From: Spirometra erinaceieuropaei
Lineage: Eukaryota; Platyhelminthes; Cestoda; Diphyllobothriidea; Diphyllobothriidae
NCBI GenBank assembly: GCA_902702965.1
Contig: CACRXP010000405.1
Span: forward strand, 31,645 to 95,644
Direction: 5' to 3'
DNA: 64,000 nucleotides
This document shows positions 33,690 to 42,553 of the stretch, one piece after another (within the stretch, counting starts at the first letter, position 1; each line of letters opens with the position of its first letter). The position numbers and the translations under genes were made by a program. The notes under the pieces were generated by a model, which saw only the letters and a program-made list of their open reading frames with translations, had not been told where the DNA came from and did no database searches.

Positions 33690-34460
33690 ATAATACTAGT
33701 CAAGGTGGGATTCCCGAACATGTATATATCTCTGTCGTCGATGAACAAGATCATTTAAGCCTGGTGTATAAAATTCCGAGGTTTTGATGTTGAAGATCCT
33801 CTGAATGCATCTTCTGTCTCAGTTTTGTTCTTGAAAGTTTTGTCGTATAAAAAAACGTCTGGATGCTTCAAATAATGGTAACCGATGGGTGGGAGATCTG
33901 AACTATATGGAGTATGTGGTGAAGTCTCGTATCCTAGGCCCTTGAGTTTCTGCAGTGCTATCCTTGCAACTTGTGGCGGTGTATTTTCGTGGAGCCAAAT
34001 TGGGCCACGTCAATTCACTTGTGCAGGTCTCATTTTCGAACACACTTCAAAATACCAAACTCTTGGATTTCCATTGAGCTCATGTGGGACCCATTTGTCG
34101 AGCCTTCTCACCTTACCAATTTGCATACACGGTCGGAAATCGCTGACCTACTGATCTAAATTGTCGCATACGTTGACGTGAGTTTTCTTCCACAATCGCT
34201 TTCAAATTCCGCTATCAGAAGTGCGTAGCCGTTCACTACCCTCTACATCTTAAAGGCTATCATCGCCTCAACGGAATTTCTGAAACCGCCTTCGTACTGT
34301 CTGATCACCTGTGGACCCTTCCCTCATGCTCTGTCGATATTGGCCGCTGTTTTGGAGGCACTAGGATCGAGTTTGAACTCATGCAAGAGAAGCAAAACCA
34401 TTTCTTTTATCATCTTTGTTATCAGGAGCTTGTGCCTTGAAAAAAATTATACGAGAATTG
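33690..34460 (-). pseudogene. Mariner-type transposase remnant with internal deletion
   Basis: Read on the minus strand, scattered-frame pieces line up with a SETMAR/irritans-type mariner transposase. The helix-turn-helix region comes first (LLHEFKLDPSASKTAANIDR, about 34400). A 'KWVPHEL' linker block follows near 34100 (as SMEIQEF in the running frame). Then comes WLHENTPPQVARIALQKLKG (about 33990) and a C-terminal block YHYLKHPDVFLYDKTFKN (about 33880). The middle of the catalytic domain, including the first Asp, is missing. The second Asp of the D,D34D triad appears as Glu (LHEN for LHDN), and the third appears as Gly (IGYHYLKH for TDYHFFKH). Several stops and frameshifts are present. It is certainly inactive. 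Confidence 0.78.
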
Positions 34461-35213
34461 TCAGGGAGTACACCGTAATTATTAAGTATGTAAAATGTTG
34501 CATAAAACAAGCACTTTCAGTTGTTAAAAGCAAATCGCCGATTCCCGCGTCATTTGTTTTCGACATTCAGAAATCAGTGCGCTTTTGAGCTTTTAGGGGT
34601 TTGCGGTTGACCGGTTATAGGTGTGGCACCGTTAACCTCCTCTCGGGCATCCTTGTTCTGATGTCTGATCAGACTCACTTTTCTAGTAATTCAAATTAAA
34701 AATGAAAATATGCGACTTTGACACCTGACTCATCTTCACGTGTCAGGCTATTTGCCATAGTTAAGCTTTCAGCTCCCGTCGTCGGCGCGACTTGAAGGTG
34801 TGCAAAGGAATTTATTGCAGCTCATAGACATGAAGGCTGAGTCGGCAAGTTTTTTTTAAAGATGGCCTGTCTGTGCTGATCGCGCGACTAGCAACTTGCC
34901 TCTGAGGCGTCTTAAATGACTTTGGCGAAGCGCCTAATTAACCGTCCACTGTATACCGCTGAGATTGTGTAAACCCCGTGCGAAACGATGATTTCGGGCA
35001 ACATTAGAGCGAATTACTCCCAGGTGTGTAACGTGGTTTAAATAAATTCAGAAACAGGACATTGTTTTTTAGTTACGAGTCTAGCCTCATTCAGCTGTTT
35101 TCACGCGTCGGATTCTCTCTTAATTTGAAAAAAGCCCCACAAAGATCAGAGCGTTAAACATTTTCGGATTTTTAAAATAATAAGGGAATTTCTGGTGATA
35201 TTAATGTTGTTTA
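34461..35213. other. No recognisable gene
   Basis: AT-rich spacer. The mariner terminal inverted repeats were not identified. Confidence 0.35.
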
Positions 35214-35414
35214 TTGGAATTTTTCTCATTTCTGCGTGCAATGACTGCTGAGGTTTTTAAGAAATCCCTTGTTAGTGCCGAGCCTCTAGACGCATGGATT
35301 ACACAAAAATACGCTGCCCGCACCTTAGACCAACTCCTGCATCCTGAAACTTTCGTGGTTAAGGCTGCTATAGATGGGAGTCTTCGGCGAATTATCCTAG
35401 ACATTCTCAACTGA
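35214..35414 (+). CDS. Possible terminal exon, product unknown
   Basis: The plus-strand frame ends PLDAWITQKYAARTLDQLLH then PETFVVKAAIDGSLRRIILD and ILN before a stop. A pyrimidine-rich acceptor-like tract ('tttttctcatttctgcgtgc..ctgctgag') precedes about 35250. The peptide looks protein-like, but the antisense frame is also open and I recognise no family. It could equally be chance. Confidence 0.2.
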   Translation: MEFFSFLRAMTAEVFKKSLVSAEPLDAWITQKYAARTLDQLLHPETFVVKAAIDGSLRRIILDILN

Positions 35415-35519
35415 AACACCAGACTTTTGTGTCGGTAACCCAATCTGCCCGGCTAATGATAAATAATCACTTCAGCAGGTGAGAGAATTAAAAGCAGCGA
35501 CAGGTATACTGCAAATGTG

Positions 35520-36650
35520 CTATCTCATGAAATGTCAGCTAACATTCCGAAAAATATTTTCGATTCGGAAGACTGCTTAGTTAGGGTTGCAGCATAATTC
35601 CGAAGATAATTTCATGCACGTCGGAATGCTTTCGAATGAACTTCTTCGCGACCGCCCACAAAACCTTGAATTTATAAAAAATGACCAACTGTGTAGTACA
35701 TATTTTATATATGCATAAATATTCGTCCTTTTGTGCGCTAGGTAGGAAATTAATTTTTTGTTAAACTTTATATTAAAAAGAATGGTAAATTGGTGTTTAA
35801 GCATCTTATAAAAGTCCGAGCCGTTCTGCCTCACCTGCCTTTGCACCTGGGTTTAGGGTTTCCAAGCTACAAGCTGTGTACTTTTACCCCACTGAAAATC
35901 CTACAGTTTCGTATGCTACTGAAAAAATGTCAAGTAGGACGCATAAATGTTCGCGGTGGAGGTGAACTATGTTGCCCACTTCATAATTAGCACCAATACC
36001 TGTGCTGATGCGATGCTGTATGATTGGAAATTTCACGTTCTTCAAAAATCTCATAATTAGAAACGCTTTAAAACGGAGGTGAAATATGTTGCCCACTTCA
36101 TAATTAGCACCAATACCTGTACTGATGCGATGCTGTATGATTGGAAATTTCACGTTCTTGAAAAATCTCATAATTAGAAACGCTTTAAAATGGAGGTGAA
36201 ATATGTTGCCCACTTCATAATTAGCACCAATACTTGTGCTGATGCGATGCTGTATGATTGGAAATTTCACGGTCTTGAAAAATCTCATAAATAGAAACGC
36301 TTTAAAACGGAAAGATATTCTTTCTTCAGTTTATAACTGTAAGGAAGTTGTCATCTGCTACTAAATAAGTACAAGAAAGAATATTCATATGCGTGGCTTC
36401 TATAAAACGTGTTTGAATTTATAAGGGCATCTAAAACGAATGAAAATGCATACCGATTAAGTAGTCATTAGTACAAAGTGTAGTTTTTGCAGGCAGCCGT
36501 AAAGAAACTTGCCTAAAAGCCGACATCGTGACGCGACCGAAATGTCTTGAAATTATACTTCATGATAATTGCTAGTCATATTCTTCTTAAGTAGTTTTTT
36601 CGGGTCAAAATACATTTCAGGGTTTGATTAACCTTTCATAAGTTAACGCA
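35520..36650. repeat. Long inverted-repeat (foldback) element, copy with minisatellite loop
   Basis: The left arm (about 35520-35790) has 'ctcatgaaatgtcagctaac' and 'ttttcgattcggaagactgc'. The right arm (about 36310-36650) has the inverse pattern: 'gtttttgcaggcagcc', 'aagccgacatcgtgacgcga', 'cttcatgataattgctagtc' and 'cttaagtagttttttcggg'. The loop is expanded by a three-copy 117-bp tandem repeat. It has the same family organisation as 1446-2437 and 47884-48880. Confidence 0.65.
35950..36308. repeat. 117-bp minisatellite, three copies
   Basis: The anchor 'gttgcccacttcataatt' occurs at 35971, 36088 and 36205, an exact period of 117 bp (39 codons), with a few substitutions between units. Because 117 is a multiple of three, one minus-strand frame stays open and gives a repeated peptide. 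I regard that as a by-product. It lies in the loop of a foldback element. Confidence 0.92.
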
Positions 36651-37040
36651 TCGTTTGTAGTCTCCAGCCCTCAACACTCAGACAAGTCAACTTCATTTAG
36701 AATAACCTTCTTTTCAACTGCTACTTAGACCCCCCAGCCAGTACCTGGGTCTTATAGAAAAGCGGTTACACCCAGTCTGTCTGCGCCTACAAAGTACAAT
36801 AGATTTCCTGGTTCGTGCTTAACAGCACGCCCATGACCCTTTGGTTTATTTCGGCTGTAGTCACTGAATATTTACTTTCTGTTGACTCATAGTTGTCACT
36901 TGTCCGTTGCATTCACTAGCTCTTCGATGGTCACGGAGCGTTCAATGTGGGTTTTTTGTGGACAATGTCTGATGCAGCCTATTAAAACCTTAAGTATCAG
37001 TTAATTGAGGCCAATTTTAATCTTTATGACGTGTGTGTTG
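36651..37040. other. No recognisable feature
   Basis: Spacer between a foldback element and a SINE. No coding match. Confidence 0.35.
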
Positions 37041-37245
37041 GTTATAGAAGCCTTGAATCAAACCTTTCTGATATAGAGTAACATTACCGACAGCGACAAG
37101 AGAGACTGGAAGGGCCATTTTAGGCTTGTTAACCGTCGTCAGCCAGTCATACCCAAACCCGAGGTGTGGGACGCCTGGGCCTCGACCCCGCGACCTGTTG
37201 GTTAGAAGTTCAAAGCCCCTAACCACTGAGCCACCGTGCAGCTGC
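37041..37245 (-). mobile_element. tRNA-derived SINE
   Basis: Read on the minus strand: head 'cggtggctcagtggttaggg' (box A), 'aacttctaaccaacaggtcg', then 'cggggtcgaggccc' (box B). The body follows: 'cacctcgggtttgggtatga', 'ctggctgacgacggttaaca' and 'aatggcccttccagtctctc'. It is the same family as the three copies at 40.1-40.7 kb. Confidence 0.85.
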
Positions 37246-37488
37246 TGACTGGGCTCGAGAGAGTCCGAAGGCCCGACAGGACGAGTGAGTTCCGTAACAC
37301 GGCAGATGAGCGTCTCTCTACCATCTCTGAATTAACTTCTACATGGGCAATCCGGAGATCCGTGTAGTAAGGTGATTGCCCTCACATTAGCCCTCAAGGC
37401 TTGCAATATTTCTTCTAAAAATAATGTTTCATTGCTGATTTTCAATCAGACTGTTCACTGTGCAGACAGACAGGGTCATCGACTTAAC
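37246..37488. other. Spacer, no feature
   Basis: It contains the end of the open frame that follows the putative donor at 37488. Nothing else was recognised. Confidence 0.35.
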
Positions 37489-37662
37489 TGATTTTTTTCC
37501 CAGTGTGGGCATGAATTTTTCGAAAGTCATTTGTTCCCAGGTTTGGAGTTTTTGACGCTCAACTTCTCGCGCTATTTTCATGTTCAAGATATCCTGATTG
37601 TAGACGTTCTTTCCCGCACTTTCAGCAAGACTGATGTCTGTCGGAAGGACGATTTGCAGCGA
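37489..37662 (-). CDS. Candidate internal exon, product unknown
   Basis: A 174-nt segment (58 codons, phase 0 both ends) between acceptor 'tattcgttaccccag' and donor 'gttaag'. The peptide starts SLQIVLPTDISLAESAGKN and continues through IAREVERQKLQTWEQMTFEK to PTLGKKS. The latter half is a charged, probably helical segment. The open frame extends about 50 codons upstream and 20 downstream, so an intronless reading of about 110 codons is also possible. Family not recognised. Phase fits the candidate exons at 42553-42408 and 33245-33138. Confidence 0.4.
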
Positions 37663-38049
37663 CTGGGGTAACGAATATACGTTGGACGACACAGGAATCG
37701 AACCAATCAGCATTTGGCGGGGTAGAGTGGAATACGACACGAGTTTGGGAGGAGATTACTGCTTGCGAAACCAGGAGCTGCCTTCAAGCACCGACGACCG
37801 TTGGCGAGACTAAGGGGAGCAAAGTCAGTGTTAAGTCATGCCTGACATAGGGGACCCCGGATCGTCTCCTACATTTATACCTTTGTTATGGCCAGTCCAA
37901 GGGCCCCGTGAAGTAGCTCGCGTGCATCAGGTCACGTGACACATGGGAAGCTTTGACTATCTCCGGGTGTGCGCGCTTGTGTCGCCGTCATTCACTTAAA
38001 TTGTGCAGATGGCAAAGATAGGGTGTAGGACCCCCAGGTAGATGGCAAC
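37663..38049. other. No recognisable feature
   Basis: No domain or repeat seen. Confidence 0.35.
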
Positions 38050-38330
38050 TCCAAAAGCATACCCTAAAATTCTGTGTGACTGTAAACATCACTTATTATT
38101 CACTGTTCTCATCGTTTGAAATTCTCCCCCTTCCTGAATCGATTTAAACTTACCAGAGGCGTTTTATTCAAAGTCCGCTATTTTTTAAAATGGCTTTTGT
38201 TCATCTTTTTTCAGTTATCGCGCTCATTTTCTTTGCCAAATGACAGTGTGCGACAAGACTTTCGGCAGAAATTTACCTTTTTTCCGTGTCTTCTTGTTCT
38301 CCATCCTGTGTGTTAATTTCGTAATAGTTT
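38050..38330 (+). repeat. Unclassified dispersed repeat R, copy 2 (inverted relative to 32.1 kb)
   Basis: It shares 'gcataccctaaaattctgtg', 'tgactgtaaacatcacttat', 'ttattcaaagtccgc', 'gcgctcattttctttgcc', 'aaatgacag' and 'gtgtcttcttgt' with the reverse complement of 32061-32345. It ends about 100 bp before a mariner transposase remnant. Confidence 0.75.
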
Positions 38331-38439
38331 TGATGCTACTTTTTGAAAATACTTGTGCCGAAATCTACGATTTTTTATATGAAGAATACGGTGGTAACAA
38401 TACAATAACAATTTTTAGGAAAACGTTTTCAAATATTTT

Positions 38440-39010
38440 GTCATGAAAAAAAGTAATGAAGCAGTTGTTAAGCTCAGTCTCAATGGCCTGTCACTCAAGA
38501 TCATCGTTTCCAAGTTGGAAATGACTACGTCAACGGTTAACATTCCCATCGATATTTATAAGAAGTTCAGTCGCATTGACAGGAAGCCTGGTAGTGTGTT
38601 TCTCAAGGGCGGGGTTAAAGCGACGACAGACCTGTACCTGGATGTTCCCCAGAAGCATCTCAAGCCTTGGATAGATTCCGACTGCACTCTAGACGAAAAT
38701 GTGTTCTTCCAGCAAGATGTTGCTGGAAGACACAGAAGGGGCTGGAAGACCACATGCCTTATTTTTGCTTCGGGGATATCTGACCACCATCCTCACCAGA
38801 CCTTAATCCCCTCGGCTACAGCGGTTGGAAGTATGTCGAGGAGAAGGCCTGCAATAATCTTCACAACAGCATCAGGGCCCCGAAGGTCTCCACTGCTCGA
38901 GAGTGGAACAAGATATCACCATATTACATCAGAAACACATGCGCCAAATTGAGACTGAGAATCGAAGAAGTTCTCGCTAGCAATGTCTCTCAATTTGAAT
39001 GGTTCCTTTC
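38440..39010 (+). pseudogene. Mariner-type transposase remnant
   Basis: The plus-strand frame at 38443-38952 opens with a helix-turn-helix-like segment (KLSLNGLSLKIIVSKLEMTT). It jumps directly to the end of the catalytic domain: TTDLYLDVPQKHLKPWIDSD, then ENVFFQQDVAGRHRR with the second catalytic Asp. After a frameshift near 38800 it continues LNPLGYSGWKYVEEKACNNL and VSTAREWNKISPYYIRNTCA. The third Asp of the D,D34D triad is replaced by Gly (LNPLGYS for LNPLDYS) and the first Asp region is deleted. It belongs to a different mariner subfamily from the remnant at 33.7-34.5 kb. Inactive. Confidence 0.85.
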
Positions 39011-40120
39011 TAATACGGCCATTGAGCCACTTACGTGAAGTACATTTGTTTCTGCAGTTACTTTTTCTTGATCTGGGTCAGACTGTGGTCCGAATCAATC
39101 AAATTAGGAAACTTACGGTCGCATGCGGTACCGCGGAACCATTGAGGTGGCCTGTTCAAGGACCTTGGGAAGTAATCTGAGTGCCTCAGGACACATGAGA
39201 TATAAGTAGCTTTGGCCGTCTGTGCCGTACTGACTGTAAGTTTAGCACGCCTGGGTGTGTTCACAGTGAAATGAAATGAAGCTTGATATGTGTGTTTTTC
39301 GACATCTTAACGATCGGTTACTTGTTGAAGGAACCAATTTCGTCGGCAACCGTTCCATAATTTTGTGAAACTGAGCTATCTTAGGACGGCAAATCATAGG
39401 TAATTTCAATACTACTTAAATCCAGATGTCAATCGAAAACCAATGATGAACGGGAAACTGATCAATGATAAATCTAGTGTGTTTTACCCGAGAAAGCAAC
39501 CGAAGTTTTGAAGCAATATTTTCCCAATATGAATTTGAAACAAACACACACAGAGGAGAATTTTTTGAAACCGATAAATTTCGCGACGGCTTATCAAGGG
39601 CAAGCCGTCACATCATAACGGAGATCACGGATGAAAAAGACGTAGCGATTGGAACGTCCGCAGAAAAATCAATATAAAGCAGTAAGGTCATCTTTTTCTG
39701 CACACAGCCGGATCAATAAAAGTGGTAACTTAAAACACAAATTAGAAAAGAAAATGAGGAAGGTACCATACAGAGGGGGTGTGCAAGTCAAAAGACCATG
39801 TGGTCTGACTGTTTGCAAAAAAGGCCACGGCAGAATAGGAAACTCGGCGCAAAATGAAGGCTTGATGAGTATATTTACGTCCGACGAGGATCGCTGTAGG
39901 CTTACTCTCGATACTCAGTCGCGTCCGACGGCTGGTTTCGGAATACAGGGATACTTTTATGATTACTGGGACTATCTATGGAGTCCCGGTTACGCGACCA
40001 TACAAGTTTTCAGATATGTGCCACAGTGACTTCCAAGAGCTCGGTCAAACCTAATGCAACCACGATGCTCAATGGTAACGTGATCAGTGGGCGCCCTTAC
40101 ACTGTTTATACGCCATATCG
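39011..40120. other. No confident gene
   Basis: Plus-strand frames at 39465-39677 and 39649-40029 are open for 70 and 126 codons. They are basic and polar with no recognisable domain. They may be chance. Confidence 0.35.
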
Positions 40121-40326
40121 AAACCGACAGGATAACGCGCACGTGACTCAGTGGTTAGAGGCGCTGGACCAACATGTCGCGGGTTTGAGCCCCAGGAGTT
40201 GCACACCTCGGGGCTGGGTATGACTGGCAGACAAAAGCTAATAAACCAGAAGTGGCCATTTCAGTCTCCTTTGTCTTCCTCGGCAATGCTATTCTACCTG
40301 TTTTACGCGCAGCTGTGCGTAAAGGG
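40121..40326 (+). mobile_element. tRNA-derived SINE, cluster copy 1
   Basis: Head 'gtgactcagtggttagaggc' (box A), 'gctggaccaacatgtcgcgg' and 'cgggtttgagccccagg' (box B). The body is 'cacctcggggctgggtatga', 'aaccagaagtggccatttca' and 'ctcctttgtcttcctcggca'. Confidence 0.85.
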
Positions 40327-40400
40327 ACAAGGGGGACTGGAAAGGCCGTTTCTAGTCTATTAGCCGTCATCAGCCAGTTGCTGGGCGCCCCTTTACCATC
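40327..40400 (-). mobile_element. SINE body fragment, inverted
   Basis: The reverse complement reads 'ctggctgatgacggctaata' then 'gaaacggcctttccagtccc', matching the SINE body at 37140-37090 (minus). It is wedged between two plus-strand SINE copies. Confidence 0.7.
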
Positions 40401-40409
40401 GTCTATTCC

Positions 40410-40548
40410 CGACCGATACCGACAGGACAACGAGCCCGTGGCTCAGTGGTTGGGGTCATTGGACTTCTAACTAACAGGTCGCGGGGTCGATCTATAGGTG
40501 TTGTACACTTCGGGGTTGTGTATGACTGGGTGACGACGACTAATAAGT
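40410..40548 (+). mobile_element. tRNA-derived SINE, cluster copy 2
   Basis: 'cgtggctcagtggttggggt' head, 'ggacttctaactaacaggtc', box B-like 'ggggtcgatctatagg', body 'cttcggggttgtgtatgact'. It is cut off where copy 3 begins at about 40549. Confidence 0.85.
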
Positions 40549-40720
40549 TGGACAACGAACCCGTGGCTCAGTGGTTAGAGGCGTTGGACTTCTAACCAAC
40601 AGGTCGCGGGATCGAGCTCCAGGGATTGCACACCTCGGGTTGCATTAGGGGTGGCTGATCACGGTTAAAAGGACAGGAATAGCCACTCCAGTTTCTCTTG
40701 TCTTTGTAGATAATGCAACA
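40549..40720 (+). mobile_element. tRNA-derived SINE, cluster copy 3
   Basis: 'cgtggctcagtggttagagg', 'gttggacttctaaccaacag', box B-like 'gggatcgagctcc', body 'aatagccactccagtttctc' then 'ttgtctttgtagataatgc'. It has the best preserved head of the three. Confidence 0.85.
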
Positions 40721-42407
40721 CTGTGGGTTTCTGCATATGCACCCCATCCATCTCGTCCGCACGGAGAAGCCAGCCGCTAGGATTTCAACCAGCGACCTAG
40801 CTCACCTCCGTCTTCCAAAAACTAAAAGTGCGAAGTAGCTTTCATATCCGAAGCAAGAAATGCGCCAAAACCGTCTCTGCCGCAACAACTCAAAGTCGCA
40901 GTAAAAGTTGCACTACAAATAAAAGAATGTACGGTCTGTCGGAATGGGCCATGGTCCCGTTCGTCGCTGCTTAGCGCCTCCCGTAGGCCTGCGGCATGAG
41001 CTATCAGGGGCGCCACTGCATCATTTCCAATATGGCATTACTTTTTGACGGAATAAATTACTATTCTGCATAATTACTGATGGCTCCACAGCCAGGAAAG
41101 AATTGTGTGTCGTGCGTAAGGTAGGCGCGTGAACGACAGGTGAAGGGGGATTATCAACGCAGAGGGATGAACCGTCGGATAGGGCAGGAGCGAAGGGCGT
41201 TATTCATGCGGAACTTTTGTGAGATAACTGGCACAGAACTGTTGGTCTCTCGGGTGCGGAAAGTCTGACTGAGTTGAGGCATAGCCTCTTAGGGAGGGGG
41301 GGGGGCGGTATTAATCTTGTTGCCTCCCTACACTGCTCCCACGAGCTGCCAGCTATTTCTCACTTTTAAGTTCCTGACGCCAGTATTTTCCGATGGATTT
41401 GGATCACGCTGGTGGACTCGTAGATATCATCGATGAATCTGCGCGCGCTAACCTGCGACAAAGGTTATGCTGCCTTCTCAAAATAGGCTAAAACACGTCA
41501 AAGCATTTCGAAGCTGAATAATTTCTTCTCTTGTTTTTATCAAAGTCCCGACTCCCTATATGCTCCGACTGGGTCCCGGCGTTGTGGTGGCCGACGACGT
41601 TGAGTTTGACGAACACAGATAAGTTAGCGCCTGTGGCTCGCCGAAATACTGAACAGAGTTGCAAAGTAACACGGCGAACAGATGTTTGCAGGAATCATTA
41701 ACAAAAGTAGCATAAACATATAGGGACTACTCTAAGGGCAATGATCGTGCAAAGCTGACTGTGCGATTAGATGACGCATGATCACAAGTGGCCGCCCACA
41801 CCCACGGGTTGGATCATGAGTTTCAGATCGCAGCCACCAACATAGTCGCCCACGCCGGAAACAAAACAGGCTGAAAATTAATTGAAGCCTCGACCTTGGA
41901 TGAGAACTCAATCGATTTATCGATCGGGCGCCGGCGTACAGGGCCTGCGGAGTCACCTCCAGTCTTGCGCCGTCGGTCAACGATTGGCTTAAATGCCTTA
42001 TGATTGTCGCTTGTTCTGTTGCTGCTACTATCTCTGATGATGGACTCCTGCACGAGTTCGAATGCTCAGAACTACAAACAAAATGTTCCGATGCTCGGCC
42101 ATCCTTCTTCACAAGATAAAGTGTGCTACAGTAGTCCTATCTGGAGTTCGTAGCGTTCTGTCGTGTTAGTTAGGTTACCGGTGGCGAGTGCAGCGCTGGA
42201 GGCACCTACGGAGCGTAGGAGTGGTGACAGTGGGTGATTGAAAGAAAGAGCGCGACCATTTACAAAGAAGATAATTGCGGGGGACGGTGGTCATCGATTG
42301 AGCGCGGAAGGGGCACCATAATCTTCACTGACACTCGATCGCACCGTCCCCACCCTGGGCCCCGCGTGCAAGTGAAGTTCCTCACTCCAGTTAAACAACT
42401 CCCTCAC
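40721..42407. other. No confident gene
   Basis: The minus-strand frames at 41732-42112 overlap each other in two phases, and one has splice-like edges ('cgaactcgtgcag' and 'gtgactcc'). No family is recognised. A poly-G run 'gggaggggggggggcgg' lies near 41294. Confidence 0.35.
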
Positions 42408-42553
42408 TTCCATGTTGTGCTGCAGCGTCAAACGGGTAGAGTCATACTCCACCAACGCAGTATTTTCCGGAAAGATTTCTGTGGCGCTGAACCTGCCATA
42501 TGTTGTTTCATCGAAAGTCATGTATCCGCGCAATCTCTCGTACCCGTCCTCCC
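42408..42553 (-). CDS. Candidate internal exon, product unknown
   Basis: A 146-nt segment between acceptor 'ttttgtttccacgcaaatcag' and donor 'gtgagggag'. It is entered in phase 1 and left in phase 0. The peptide runs EDGYERLRGYMTFDETTYGR, FSATEIFPENTALVEYDSTR and LTLQHNME. The open frame continues on both sides (about 110 codons in total, stop to stop). It looks protein-like, with alternating aromatic and charged residues, but I recognise no family. It is the most upstream member of a phase-compatible set on this strand. Confidence 0.4.

Noticed and set aside
35884..36288. Repetitive 134-codon minus-strand frame
   Set aside because: It is the translation of a 117-bp minisatellite whose period is a multiple of three; the repeated peptide resembles no protein and the unit is a foldback-loop sequence.
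40121..40720. Genuine tRNA genes
   Set aside because: Box A and B are present, but the acceptor and anticodon stems do not fold into a complete cloverleaf and each head continues into a common SINE body.
41732..42112. Two overlapping minus-strand frames (126 and 76 codons)
   Set aside because: They cover the same DNA in different phases with similar plausibility and no family match.
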